From: Agrypnia vestita
Taxonomy: Eukaryota > Arthropoda > Insecta > Trichoptera > Phryganeidae
Reading direction: 5' to 3'
Length of the DNA stretch: 64,000 nucleotides
NCBI GenBank assembly: GCA_016648135.1
Contig: JADDOH010004200.1
Coordinates: forward strand, 1-64,000
The position numbers and the translations under genes were made by a program. Each line of letters begins with the position of its first letter. Within the stretch, counting starts at the first letter, position 1. Below the pieces are notes generated by a model. The model worked only from the letters and a program-made list of their open reading frames with translations, did no database searches and was not told the DNA's origin. Shown here one piece after another: positions 24,241 through 35,897 of the stretch.

Positions 24241-24699
24241 AGGGGGGAACAACCGACGATGAACTCAGCATTATCGTGGAAGATGCCGTTTGAGGGATTT
24301 TTCCTAATACTGAGTGACAATCTATCTTAGAATAATTTAAACAACAAATTTGAACAATCTGTCTTAGAGATCCAGGACTTGATAGAAACCAGAACAACGT
24401 AGGAAAATTCTTGAAGGCACAGTGTGCGTTTATTTCATTAGGATAAATTATAGAATTCTCACAGAGACAAAGCTATGAATATGAGAGACGTGTGTGGTCT
24501 TTTTATACGATGGCCCAGGGCTAATAACATGTATGAGGTGGATTAAGTGATAATTCAACACAATGTAACATCCACCAATTCCATCGTAAGAACATACACA
24601 CATTATCAAAATTTGAAAGTTCTATATATGTATATGTGTTGAAATCTGAGGATCTTTCGTTTATTTTAATGAATTATGCTAGAGACGTCTGTAGACTTA

Positions 24700-26890
24700 T
24701 CGCATGAACTAGTTTAGTATACACAGATTTTCGCAGCTGGTAATAATATCTGTATATTTTATTTTAAAGTGGGGTACTAAGCAATATACTTTTTAATGTA
24801 TAAGTACATGAAATTCTTACGAATTATTTTAACATATATACTAGAATACGACGGAAAATCAGTATTTTCAACTCCTTTTTCACTCCTTTCACACACCAGT
24901 ATATATTTTTTCAATATATTTATATGTAGGTATTTATAAGCGTTTATTTATTACAAATCACTTTTTTTTCTAATGCCTATTCTAAGCTGTTCGTTATTAA
25001 TGGATGTATTTAATTCCAGTAATTATGGTTAAATTTACAACAAAATTTAATACATACCAAACAATATTATTTTAGTATAATTAGCTATATAATTGGACCA
25101 TTATAATGGAAGGATTAAAAAGATTTTAAAACCTCCATTCAGGTCGTTACATCTATGATCTTGTAGCGACCAGAGAGCGCTCACCATAGTAATAATAATA
25201 GTAGGTAGTAGTAATAATTGTAGTACTAATTATTTCACAAATGTCACATAGTCACCACTAGGTTGTCGGTGTGTCTAGTTTTATTATTCTTACTTGGTGT
25301 GATTATACTTATAAATGTTTAACACGATCGACCCCACACGAATATCTATAAATAAAATGTTGATTATTAATACAATACTATTACCACTGCTAACTGGCTC
25401 CCAACAACCACAATTGGGTAATAACATTTCAGAGAATGTGCAAAGTGATAATCTGTCAAAATTGATCACTCAAATAATAGTATTAGCTAACGATTTATCG
25501 CTCCAGGGCTGACACACCCGCCGAAATTCAGTTTCCATCCAAGAACGTATCTTGCCGTTTAAAGGGTCCATCAAAATTTGTTGGACGAAATCATTAAAAT
25601 TTTAGTCAAAAATACAATCTATAATATAGTTAGGCATATATATTTGACATAGTTCCACTATTTATAGAATCGGGGTCAACTTTGAAGAGTTTCATGATGA
25701 TCTTCGTTAAGGATTTGTAAATTAAAAACTGTTATAACTCTATATTTATTAGCTCTACTTGAGTTTCGATAGTATCAGTAACTCTCGTTGACAGGTGAAG
25801 ATATAAACTAATATAAAAATATAGGAAACAGGTTTTATTGGAGTGCAATAAAAAAGTAATTAGTTACTGATAGAAGGAGGGGTCGGAGTTAGTGGTAAAG
25901 GTGGAGAGAGTTTTTAAAAATTATTCTTAACGAATATTGACATCGTTTTTTAATGCTATAAATTTTTTACTATTGATAATATTTTTATATGTATGTTCTA
26001 AGAACAACACTACTGAATTTATTCGCTGCTAGATTATTATTTAATTAAGATGCTATGCTATGACATCTGTTGTCTCTTCTCATGAAACAGTATAAATAGA
26101 TTTCGCAGTTAATAATGATACATAGAATTCTATTAAAGAAACATTCAGATTTAAAGGAAAAAACACAAGAATTTTTTAAAAGAAATTCTATGCAATTATG
26201 AAATTTATCATATCAACTTATTGTCAGTAGACTTTCGTTTTCAATTCATTATTTGGCAGGATTTCAAAATAGATAATCCCTTCACAATCCAGCCACGCAC
26301 ACAATGTCACTAATTTAATGCAATCCACCTTTGTCTGGCTTGCCTTTCTACTGGGCTTACTTTATCCATTATTTCTATTAAAACATACACTGATCAAGGA
26401 TAAGGATTTTAAAAGTAATAATTCAATGACGAAAATCACATTTTCAGTATATATTGTATAATATTACGTATTTTGAAAATAATGAAAATAATGGTACAAT
26501 TTAACGTGTACTATTTATGTATATCACGCGGATGATTTGTAGATACCGTGACCGATAATAATTTAACTGAAGATAATCAAAGAGGAAAATCTATGTTTGA
26601 TGGCCATTTATTTGGAGTGACCGCAGAATGAACTAGTTTAAATGAACTTTGTTTTTTATCCTTTCGAATTAATGCCAGTAAGATATTTTTTATAACAATA
26701 AAAATAAAATGTTTAAATTATTTTAAATTAACTCTGTTTTTTATTCTTTCGAATTAATGCCAGTTAGATATTTTTTAGAACAATAAAAATAAAATGTGCG
26801 TCTTAGACGGGTTAAAAATATGTAATTTGTAATGAAATTAATCAACAATAATATGAGTAGGTACTGTGTTTTCATGAGTAAAACTTTAGT
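24700..26890. other. Lipase intron, nothing recognisable except a family 5 unit
   Basis: No gene. A short near-duplicate of about 60 bp is at 26640-26710 and 26725-26800 (TTTTTTATYCTTTCGAATTA, ATGCCAGT.AGATATTTTTTA). Confidence 0.5.
25750..25802 (-). repeat. Family 5 Penelope-like terminal unit, partial
   Basis: On the minus strand it reads CACCTGTCAACGAGAGTTAC, then CTATCGAAACTCAAGTAGAG. This is a diverged single copy. Confidence 0.55.
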
Positions 26891-26894
26891 TTAA

Positions 26895-27524
26895 CCTATT
26901 AACCGGGCGGGACGTATAAATACGTTAAACGTAAACATCGAGTACGGGCAGGACGTATAAATACGTCCCAAAAATATATTTTGCGCCCTGGAACGGGTAG
27001 AACGTATATTTTCGAACAAAAAATACAACTTACATGTCTCGACATGAATTCAAGACATGGAGGGAAACAGTGTCATTTCGGTATTGAGAGTGGTGGACGT
27101 GTTCTGGGTGAGCAGTGACGGGTACGTACTTAAACTTACCTACCTATTTTCGCATTATATATTATTTACTTATATTTTTTATATTCCCAACCCTTTTATT
27201 TTAGAAAACATTTTTATTTCATGTTTTACATCCATCAAAATGAATGAAAGCGATACCAGCGATGACGAAATCAATGTACCAATCCATTTTTTTGTTGGTT
27301 TTCTTTTCTATTGGTTTGTAATTTTGAATTTTCCTTTGTACTTTATATATAAATAAACGAAAAATATATATTTCGTTGTCTTTTCATTTATTTTAAGCAT
27401 AAATAAAAATAAAAAATTATATGAAATTACGTCCACCGGGCGTGACGTATTTACACGTCCTAGTGAAAAAGTTCGCACCCGTTACATGTTGCGTAATTAA
27501 AAAGTGACTCACCCGGTTAACAGG
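26895..27524. mobile_element. piggyBac-like non-autonomous element (630 bp)
   Basis: The ends are CCTATTAACCGGG at the left and its near-complement CCCGGTTAACAGG at the right. They are flanked on both sides by TTAA (26891-26894 and 27525-27528), the piggyBac target. Just inside the ends are several near-palindromic ACGTATAAATACGT-type motifs next to GGGCGGG/GGGCAGG/CGGGCGT. An internal stretch (about 27241) reads MNESDTSDDEIN, which is like the acidic start of piggyBac transposases, but nothing more is left of the gene. I infer mobilisation in trans. Confidence 0.85.
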
Positions 27525-27973
27525 TTAAAAAGCTTTAAGGAATTAGAAACAGAAAGTCGCAGCTAAAAAATAAACATCAGATAGGTCAAAACCTTTTTAA
27601 AAACATTATTTTTATAGATTATCACAGGATATATTATATTAGGTATTCATACATGTCTAAAACATGATACGGTTCCAAAACGACCCTGTTTTGTTTTCGT
27701 CACTTCGTAATTTGCATCTTTCGCCAGTCACGAACGAATTTTTTGCTGACATTGAACTCCCGCATTTGAATATTTAAGAATGTCTGCATTTTGCAATATT
27801 TCTACTTAAAACCGGCTTCATATGACATTCGCTGAATTGTGTTTTTTTTTTAATTACGGTATCCCGACAAGAAGCACATTTTGCGACTCGACTGTAAGAC
27901 AATATTGAATTAAAATTCAAAATGGCCACAAATTATTGGAAATAAAACACAAATCACTTTATTAGATATACCT

Positions 27974-28018
27974 ACAATCTACATGTTTCGAGAACAATGT
28001 TCTCTGCTTCAGGATTGT
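27974..28018 (-). ncRNA. Hammerhead-like motif, Penelope family 1, core-mutated (CTGAAGC)
   Basis: Helix I ACAATC/GATTGT, helix II GAGAAC/GTTCTC with a 3-nt loop, GAAA, and helix III ACATGT are all present. The last base of the CTGANGA box is C, so activity is doubtful. The opposite arm has the same change. Confidence 0.6.
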
Positions 28019-28337
28019 TTGTGTTCTAAAATTGAAAAAGATAAACTATGCAATTTAATAGAACATGATCATACATTTAATATTAATACAGGTTTAAATT
28101 TTTTATATATTAGTTATAAGATTCCACAAATAAATAATCTAGAATTACTCTAAATTAGGAAAAGTGTTAATATTAATTCAAATATAATAAATAACCAGAC
28201 TAAATTTGTGCCCAACCCACTATTGAATATTTTTCCACTTAAGATTCCATCCCCTTGAGATGACATTCCATAATTAACAGCTTCGACCCCCCACCCCCCA
28301 CTTCACGTAACACACTTGCATAGTTTATCTTTTTCAA

Positions 28338-28384
28338 TTTCAACCTGAAGCAGAGAACATTGTTCTCGAAACATATAGATTGTA
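28338..28384 (+). ncRNA. Hammerhead-like motif, Penelope family 1, core-mutated (CTGAAGC)
   Basis: Right-arm partner of 27974-28018: CTGAAGC at 28345-28351, the GAGAAC/GTTCTC helix, GAAA at 28368-28371, and ACATAT in place of ACATGT in helix III. It is probably inactive. Confidence 0.55.
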
Positions 28385-28499
28385 TATCTAATAAAGTGGT
28401 GAAAACAAAGTGATTTGTGTTTTATTTTAATAATAATGTCACCACAAAGTTCAAATCTTCATTTAGAAGAAAAAATATTCTTCGAATAATTAAATTTTT

Positions 28500-28565
28500 T
28501 GCCTTGAAAAGTAGTAAAAATATTGATGAGACACGTTTTATATTTACGCATTTTTGCATTTACCT
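28500..28565 (+). mobile_element. SINE body fragment
   Basis: CTTGAAAAGTAGTAAAAATA and TTGATGAGACACGTTTTATA match the SINE body and tail region; there is no head. Confidence 0.55.
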
Positions 28566-28655
28566 AAAAAAATCATTCGGCAATGATGCACCCTTGTGTG
28601 ATTACTGTTGAGAATATGGAATGGAAATTAGTAAAAATAGCATTTGAAATATATA

Positions 28656-29142
28656 TTAGGTTGATGCATAGTTATGCGTTATTTAAAAAAAAAAAATTAT
28701 ATCGTAACGTAACCAAAAACGAAAACAAACTCTAAAAATATTATGTAGGTACAATTATCATTCGTGGCGATATCACCATTAACGTCGATTACTGATTCCC
28801 ATATCCCATTATCGATTCGCGTCCAGTGTGTCGCGGAAGTGTCCAGTGTCCTACTGGTAGTCCTTTCGTCCTGGTCATCAAAATCCGAAGATTGATCCAT
28901 TCCTGACTTGTCGTCCAAGCTGATATCACCAGCTTTGAAGCGAACAAACCACTTTCGGTATGCCCTTTCGCTAATTTTTTCTTCTTCCAAAAGATCTTAG
29001 TGATACAGCATAATGTGGCATATATGTGCGTGGTCTTCGATGGTAATTTCAATTTCCCAACCCTATCAAAGAATTAAATTATCGAAATTGTCTATTAATA
29101 TCAAATTTAAAAAAAACGTCGGATAATTATGCATCAACCTAA
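28656..29142 (-). mobile_element. Deleted mariner element (487 bp) with transposase N-terminus remnant
   Basis: The TIRs TTAGGTTGATGCATA(G/A)TTAT are at both ends, with TA duplications at 28654-28655 and 29143-29144. On the minus strand a degraded transposase N-terminus is readable across frames: ISERAYRKWFVRFKAGD, SLDDKSG and SSDFDDQ, matching the second helix-turn-helix and linker of mariner transposases. No catalytic domain remains, so this is a MITE-like deletion derivative. Confidence 0.85.
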
Positions 29143-29179
29143 TACTAAGAATAGGGAAGAAAATTTATAATTACTGTGA

Positions 29180-29665
29180 GATGTATAGATAAATATAGTT
29201 GGATAAAGTTTAGATCCATTGTGGGAATCCTATGTGATCCAAAAATGCCATTAAAATTGAAAAAGGAAGTACACCAAACAATTATCGGACCCATCCTCCT
29301 CTATGGCTCCAAATGATGGACAATGTACAGAACCTATAATAGGTAGCTAGAAACAACGGAAATGTGCATGCTGAGATAGTCATGTGGAGTGTCCCTAAGA
29401 GACAAAATAAAAAGTTCACGCATTCGTGGAAGCCTGGGCGTCACAGACATCAATAGCAAGATAAAGGAAAGGCATTTGAGATGGTATGGTCACGTTGGAC
29501 GCAGAGCACCAACTAGGCGATCTCCATGGAGGTTTCCCGAATTACATCCAGAGGAAGAACAAAAATTCATGGGAATTGGGTGACGTTATCGGGGACAGAA
29601 GAACGTGCGACTTAAGGGCAGGAGAGCAACAGTAAGCTCGGATTTCGGATGAAGCCAGGGAGAAG
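29180..29665 (+). pseudogene. RTE/BovB-like LINE reverse transcriptase C-terminus
   Basis: The readable string is VHQTIIGPILLYGSK, then LETTEMCMLR, SLRDKIKSSRIRGSLG, KIKERHLRWYGHVGRR, with stops. The ILLYGS...W, E..MLR...D.I.N..IR and LRWYGHV.RR order is the conserved end of RTE-like and related LINE proteins. Truncated and dead. Confidence 0.82.
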
Positions 29666-30599
29666 AAGAAGAAGAAATATGTTGTGAGACTGTTGAATAG
29701 TCATGATTTAAACCCTTGTACTGCTGAAAGCTCCAGCGCCCGGTCCAGCCCTGGAAGCTGGACCCTGGCAGCCTGCAGCCTGAATGCCGTAAATGTATTT
29801 ACGTCATCCGCTGCTTAATCGAATTCCGTTCGTCATTCCGCCCATTTTCGGAGGAAATTGGGTCTGTAGCCTCGCGATTCAATTATTGTGTTTGCACTTA
29901 ACGCGCGTGTGTGCTAAAATAATCGCGCTAAACATATCCAAATGACACCAAATAAAAAATCCAGCGAGCGCAATACACACTCTCGTGATTATGTGTAAAC
30001 ACTGCGCTTGTTTACAGGTTCAGTTCACCGGAAAGAAAGGAAGGAATTATTATTTTTGACATTAAATTTGACATTTTGGCGGGTTCATTGGTGGTGTATA
30101 CCGCAATTGTGGATTGAAGATCCCATAAGGAAGGAGAGATTTCATGGGACCTTATTTGGGAATGTATTTACGTGGCAAAGCACATAGCAATATCCATTTT
30201 TTTTTAATGTTACTAAATTACTAATCTCGAATTCTGTAGGTACATTCTAATTAGCAATCCTCGATGACTGCATTAATTTTTTGATGTTTAACATCTTTAC
30301 GCTCGGTTTATGGGAGTAATTTAGTGAAAGCGACAATTTAAAAAATAAACAAATGAAAGTTAGAAGTGTACAACTCTGTACTCAATAAGTATGCTTTAAT
30401 AATAATTATAAATTCACTCGCTTTAACACAAGTCAAATAAACTGTTTAAAACCTTACAGAAATTTTAACCACAATTTTTATTTAAACATTTTCGATAATT
30501 AAGGTAGGAATCTACCTATATAAAAAATATAGACTAGCTCTGTAAGCTCTGTTACGCTCTGTGCAAGGAAAAATAATTAATTTGGAAACTCATATACAG

Positions 30600-31086
30600 A
30601 GCTAGTCCGCAATACTTTATTGGTAGATTCCTATTTTAATTATGAGTCGAAGATATTCAAGCAACCATGACATCAACAGTTATGCGACATCAAATTTTAC
30701 ATTTTTCTTCAATATTTCAGACTTATTTTTTTGTAAAACGTTGAACCATCATTACAGTAACTTGTATCGAATATGAAAAATTCATCCTCTTTAATAGAAG
30801 TTAAATTAAACTATAAAAACTTTCCAATTCCAAATGGAATTTTAGCAGGGTTTTTGTCATATTATTAACCTTATATTGAAACGAATGAATTTTTTGTAAT
30901 ATATATATATAAGTCACTATAATTATAGTTTAACGTTTCGTACAATATAAGGCAGATATATTGAAAAAATGCAAACTTTGATATTGCATAACTCCATAAC
31001 TATTGATAGTAGGTCACTTTCGATCACAATCAAGGCAGGAATCCACCTGTAAAGTATTATGAACTAGCTCTGTTACACCCTGTATA
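30600..31086. mobile_element. Foldback repeat, family C
   Basis: The left half begins AGCTAGTCCGCAATACTTTA and GGTAGATTCC; the right half has AGGCAGGAATCCACCTGTAA, AGCTCTGTTACACCCTGTAT. Inner sequences match the 57.3 kb copy (TTATGAGTCGAAG, CATCAACAGTTATG). Confidence 0.7.
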
Positions 31087-31122
31087 TAAATATGGCGGAA
31101 TATTTTAGTGAATGATGATAGG

Positions 31123-31253
31123 TAGACCTCTTTCCATTTAAAAAAGATAATATAATTTATATGTGTAAGCCGTGCGTACGGGTATGACGTCATACGCACG
31201 GCTTACACATACTAATTCGATTGTTGTTTTTAATGGAAATGGAAAGAGGTCTA
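31123..31253. mobile_element. Foldback MITE, family A (short)
   Basis: The arms TAGACCTCTTTCCATTTAAA and the complement at 31235-31253 flank a perfect inner palindrome GTAAGCCGTGCGTACG/CATACGCACGGCTTAC. It is shorter than the copies at 5.8 and 32.6 kb. Confidence 0.75.
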
Positions 31254-31929
31254 ATATTTTTGTTCTAAGATTTGATTTCAATTTTATTTAACTTAATTTT
31301 TTTTCAAATGAACAATGACAAGCGGTTCGGTCGTTTTGTCATGATAATAAATAAAAATTAGTTCAAATATTTTCAAGAGCTCACCTATTTAGCCGCTCGT
31401 TTTGATAGACAGAACGATGGGATTGTTTTGTTGTTTATGATTTATTGATTTACAGAGCCAATTCGAAGTAGGTATTTGATGGGAAGTAAGCCAATAAAGG
31501 CGCTGCGGAAATATTCAATATTTCCGGGAAAATGACGCTGAATAAACAGTTGTTGATGTACTCGATGGAGAAAATTGTATCAGAGACATCGTTTACTCGA
31601 TTTTATTGAAGGCAAGTGATCGTTTTTATTGAGGAATGAAATTGGCAACAGTATGGCGGGCGGTGGAGAGAAAATGTCTAAATAAAATCACTAAATATTG
31701 AGAACATTCATTAAATAGATATGGAAAACAACATACCCCGCACTCTCAGCAGACATTGTTTTAATTAGTGACTGTTATCTCAGCTTACATTTAATGAACT
31801 TTTTTTATAAATTAGCGTCAACTAATTCATATAAAAAGAAACAGATTTCTATCGTTTATTTTATTACAGTACAACAGTGCGACTCTAATAGAAGTTGATT
31901 GCAAATGACGCATCGCATTTACGAGCTAA

Positions 31930-32480
31930 TTGTCCGTTGGAATATACACAAAAAACATTTAGTATGTTAGGAAATATTTTTTTAACAAACAGGTAGTCAA
32001 GAGGTCATCATTGAGCCTAATAGATGGACATTAGAGTACAAAGTATAAATATGTTTTGAACATTTTGAATATGATATAGTTACACAATACACTTTTTATA
32101 ATTAATTAATAAAAATAATTAATTAATGACAAAATTAATTGTAAATAATATTAGCAACAAATAAAGACTAATATGGAATTAGTGTCATATTTGTGAGTGT
32201 CGTACGCGCAGTTCTCACAAAAAATTATAACTTTCGAAAAACACACTATGGTGCGAAAAATTTACTCGCTATTTAATATCGTTAATGTTTTCATATTTCT
32301 TATAACAAAACAATCGCAATTTTAAAAGGATATTCTTGTACTTAATTTAAAGAAAAATGTAACGAACGTAAATGTATCACTTTGCATTGTAAAACAATAA
32401 TATAAAGTCACACAAAGATTATCATTCGGTGGGTAGTAGAAAACAATGTACAGAAATATGACATTCTTAACTCAAAATGT
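31930..32480 (+). repeat. Old dispersed repeat, family X
   Basis: CAAGAGGTCATCATTGAGCC, TAATAGATGG and ACACAATACACTTTTTATAA match 49208-49330; the second half matches the inverted copy at 22130. Possibly a LINE 3' region; no protein remnant seen. Confidence 0.6.
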
Positions 32481-32629
32481 TTTTGCACTATTAACCTTTC
32501 CAAAAAAATGAGTGCGGTATTTTCTCTATACGCCTCGGCATTCAAATTTTCAATTGCTCTGTAAATAAAATATATAAAAAATGGCTACCCTGAAGAAGTG
32601 CCTGATTATTTTATTTTTGTGCTGTCTGT

Positions 32630-32817
32630 ATAGGTCTTTTCATTTGAGCTTACAATTGAGATAGTGTGGGTACATTGCGTAATACGCGCATTGTTTCGTT
32701 GTGTTAAGTTTACGGATACGAGAGGGGCGTATCCGTAAACTTAGCACAGCGAAACAATGCGCGTATATGCACTTTACCCACACTAACTCAATTGCAAGCT
32801 TATATGAAAAGACCTGT
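32630..32817. mobile_element. Foldback MITE, family A
   Basis: The arms TAGGTCTTTTCAT...CAATTGAG.TAGTGTGGGT and complement enclose GCGCATTGTTTCGTTGTGTT and GTTTACGGATACG, both again inverted. It lies about 180 bp from lipase exon A. Confidence 0.78.
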
Positions 32818-32994
32818 ACCTACCAGTGTCAATCTGGACGTATAGTGTAATGATGTAGTAAATGAAAACAAGACCCCTGTTGCTCATGTCCTGACGATTA
32901 ATTATTCACACACTCACGCATGTAGGCAACTCCAATTATACAATTTCTCAGAAAGTCAAAAATGATAATCAAATATAAAAGGAAATGTACTCAC

Positions 32995-33061
32995 CAGGGC
33001 AGGGCGATGAGGGCTCCCCAATCGACCAGTATAATATTGTAATCCCCGATGGACAGATAGG
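32995..33061 (-). CDS. Lipase gene, internal exon A (DYNIILVDWG segment)
   Basis: Internal exon of a pancreatic-lipase-family (alpha/beta hydrolase) gene on the minus strand. It is bounded by a pyrimidine-rich acceptor (TTATTCTTCCAG) and a consensus donor (CTG|GTGAGT). The 67 bases give 2 + 21 codons + 2 and read YLSIGDYNIILVDW then GALIALP. The core resembles the DYNVIxVDWG strand and turn that precedes the nucleophile elbow in secreted triacylglycerol and phospholipase A1-type lipases. The trailing TG is completed by the first G of the exon at 21071 to give Trp, so the phases agree across a 12 kb intron. It is the most upstream exon I can recognise; the signal peptide and the HGW segment were not found in the window. 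Function is inferred from family; substrate is unknown. Confidence 0.85.
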
Positions 33062-33499
33062 CTGGAAGAATAAGAGTTAGTTGTAATAAGAGTAATTTGT
33101 TCGTGCATCATTAAAATATAAATAAAAATACGTATAACAGACCTTTGATTATCCGGGGCAGTAGGGAAATAATAATTACTAACACATCATATCAAATTCG
33201 AAAAAATACAATGTTTAACATATAATAAAATAGGAAAATAATTATAAACTAATTTTTTTTATTTAAAACAGGGCGAAATAATACTGATGCAAAATTTACA
33301 CAGACTTCAAATTATTGAAATGCTGACAACACACAGTTTTACGGTACGAAAATACAATAAAGAGTTTATCATATACCTAGTCCTGCCATAAATACTATTA
33401 CACAAATTCCGTGAACTATAAAGTCAAAATAATTCGGGGAAATCCCATGAAAATTTATATGGGTAATCCGCACTCCTATATGGTGTTGCTACAATCAGT

Positions 33500-34310
33500 T
33501 AGTCACCGAACGTTGATCAGTAACATGGAGTGGGGTGATAAATAAAATCGAATCGCTGTAATTGCATTACATAAAGTTGGGAAGACGCCGGAAGATATTT
33601 TAAATATTTCAAAATCTTTGGGTATCAGTCGCCAGTTTGTGTATAGCACTATTAATCGGTTCAAGGATACTCAGGATATTGAAGATCGGCAAAGAAGTGG
33701 TCGCCCGAGAACTGAACTCCAACAGTGATCAAAGCCCTGAGTAGCAGAATTCGGAGAAATCCTCTCCGTAAACAAAAAATCATGTCCAGGGAGATGAGTA
33801 TTTCGACAAAATTATGTCTCGCACAAATCGGACTTCAAGATGGTGGCTAACCGAAGAAGCACTGGGCATTTGCTTACTCCATCTCTATGGGACATCAGGA
33901 AGACCAGAGCTAAACAACTGATTCACCAGTACGCAGACAATATGCATCGCAAATTTTTTTTCTGATTGTAAAATTTTCAACATCGAAGAAGATTTTAATA
34001 AACAAAATAATCTGGTATATGCACATAGCTCTCCAGAGGCGACTCAAGTCACTCACAAAGTTCAAAGAGCATCCCCCGCATCATTGATGATTTGGTGGGG
34101 GGTCTTGTGTGAAGGAGTTACTGAGCTGCATTTTGCGCTGGGGTATGTTGGTGGGGTGTCTGTACTCAGGGTGTGAAGACAAGTGCGTTTTGCACAAGTT
34201 TGTCAAGCCTCTTAATGAGACTTTGTTTAATTCTGGTTATTGGATCTTCCAGAAAGGTGCTGCTCCAGCTCACAAGGAAATGATCTCTAATTGCTGAAAT
34301 TCTACTTAAT
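33500..34310 (+). pseudogene. Tc1/mariner-superfamily transposase relic
   Basis: Degenerate transposase on the plus strand, with many stops. Readable blocks in order are SKSLGISRQFVYSTINRF, EDRQRSGRPRT, MVANRRSTGHLLTP, KIFNIEEDFNKQNN, SPASLMIWWGV, then VKPLNETLFNSGYW and APAHK. This order (paired-like helix-turn-helix, GRPR, first Asp block lost in IF, WWGV, second acidic block near APAHK) fits the Tc1/mariner superfamily, and is closer to the longer-spaced groups than to classic mariner. Its ends were not identified. Confidence 0.8.
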
Positions 34311-35104
34311 TTGCTTCAGTTTTTTGCAAAATGCCAATCAAAATGTAACTTTCACAACTACAAAAAATTGTCGCGTTTGTGTTAGCATGTAGGCTAACAG
34401 ATGGCAGAAAGCTCTCTGATGGGAGATTAATTTCACCCGCTGACAAGCGCGGTTCTTTAGAGGCCAAGCCTTGACACGGACAATACCTTGCCGAAACGAC
34501 GACCGAGATTTCCTCAGGGAAACCACCAATCAGTCCAGAAGCCCCAAGTGTTCCTTACACGAGTACTCGCGGAAAAATAAATATGTAAATACATATATAC
34601 GTTTTATAAAATATTATATAATTTGTTTACGTACAATTCATGCTTCAATGTACTTCCTTCATCAATCTGAGAATAGAGACCCCGTGATATGTCTTGACGT
34701 TCACGATCTCCGTGGCTATTTCTATTAAATTTTTTATGCATTTCTCTTTAGGACACTGCGCAAAACATAGGTACCCTCCTCCTCATCTAACCATGTCAAT
34801 CCACCTCCTAGATGTAAATGTGTATTATATTGAAAGTTATCAAAATTATGTTCAGCTACTTTCTAAGATCTCGATATATAGTCAGTCCATCAACTTCTCA
34901 TTAATGTTCGCACATATCATTATAATTACGCCAGCCGCACACTGGATGCGTTTTCGCCGGCGCACACTGAATGCGAAATTGTATAGTACGTATACGTACG
35001 AATACGCAAGTACATTCCTGACCATCGCAGTAGTATTGAACATCGCACACTGTACACGATTTAGTAGTGTACGTCCGGATTTGTTCGGAAATTTTTGCGA
35101 TTTC

Positions 35105-35245
35105 GTACGATGGATATTGAAAATTTTGTCAATTTGACACATAACCACAAATGTTTGTGGGACCAAAGTGATTCAACTACGTGACCATCAGCACAGATCA
35201 TGGCGGAGAATCTCTAAAGAACTAAAAAATACCTGTAAGTTAAAT
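35105..35245 (+). pseudogene. MADF-like domain fragment in a GC-rich repeat
   Basis: From ATG at 35109: MDIENFVNLTHNHKCLWDQS, then after a 1-2 base deletion QLRDHQHRSWRRISKELKNT, ending at a possible donor GTAAGT. A LW(D)-x-...-W..I...L pattern is that of the MADF (Myb/SANT-like) DNA-binding domain that accompanies PIF/Harbinger transposons and Adf-1-like proteins. The region before it repeats CGCACACTG (34938, 34973, 35043), which may be element termini. I think it is a transposon remnant rather than a host exon. Confidence 0.45.
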
Positions 35246-35633
35246 AATTTGGTTTAATGAAGGTGAGGTATAATTATGTACATCGAACAAAAAACTTTTA
35301 AATATTTCTCCGATGTTATGAGCTCTCGTTGCACTTCGATTCTCCCCAGCTTTGTGAATCTATTAGATAGTCATGAAATTTGTCATTATAATTATAATTA
35401 TAATTATTAAACTGGTCATGCTAAATGAATATTTTTTCGATATTATATAATTTTTTTATCACATTGTACTGTATGTTTCCCAAAATAAAATAAAAATAAA
35501 ATAAATAGGCAGTTTATAAATTAACTGTTCGAAGAATATTTTTTCTTCTTCTGTATGAAGGCTTGAACTTTGTGGTGACATTATTATTAAAATAAAACAC
35601 AAATCACTTTGGTTTCACCATTTTATTAGATTA

Positions 35634-35680
35634 AACAATCTACATGTTTCGAGAACAATGTTCTCTTTTTCAGGATTATT
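35634..35680 (-). ncRNA. Hammerhead-like motif, family 1, core-mutated (CTGAAAA), left arm
   Basis: Helix I AATAATC/GATTGTT (7 bp with one G-U), helix II GAGAAC/GTTCTC, GAAA, and palindromic ACATGT as helix III with A at the cleavage position. The conserved G of CTGANGA is A, which should abolish catalysis. Confidence 0.6.
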
Positions 35681-35850
35681 GTGTACTAAAGATTTTTAAA
35701 AGTTAAACCAAGCAAATGTGTTACGGTGAAGGTGGTGGAGGGGGTTGGTGAGGGGAGGGGGGGGTTCGAAGTGTTAATTATTATGGGTCATCTCCGCCCC
35801 TTCACCGTAACACGTTTGCTTGGTTTAACTTTTAAAAATCTTTAGTACAC

Positions 35851-35897
35851 AATAATCCTGAAAAAGAGAACATTGTTCTCGAAACATGTAGATTGTT
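35851..35897 (+). ncRNA. Hammerhead-like motif, family 1, core-mutated (CTGAAAA), right arm
   Basis: Mirror copy of 35634-35680 with all helices and the same G-to-A change in the core. Confidence 0.6.

Larger units (their letters stand above)
27943..28426 (+). mobile_element. Penelope-like element, family 1, inverted arms
   Basis: The left arm (27943-28053) is an inverted copy of the right arm (about 28315-28426), sharing AAATAAAACACAAATCACTT, TCTAATAAAG, the GAGAACATTGTTCTC hairpin and AAAAAGATAAACTATGCAA. The middle (28140-28255) encodes on the plus strand a decayed Penelope C-terminal tail (INNQTKFVPNPLLNIFPL). Downstream, 28426-28495 continues with the family tail, also seen at 35522-35590 (inverted) and 41660-41730. 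Confidence 0.82.

Noticed and set aside
28350..28370. AGAACATTGTTCTC palindromes resembling steroid-receptor response elements
   Set aside because: The palindrome always sits between a CTGAnnn box and GAAAC at the same spacing in repeat copies, so helix II of a hammerhead-like fold explains it better.
32580..32620. CTGAAGAAGTGCCTGATT as a further hammerhead core
   Set aside because: No helix II and no GAAA follow; a chance match to the box.
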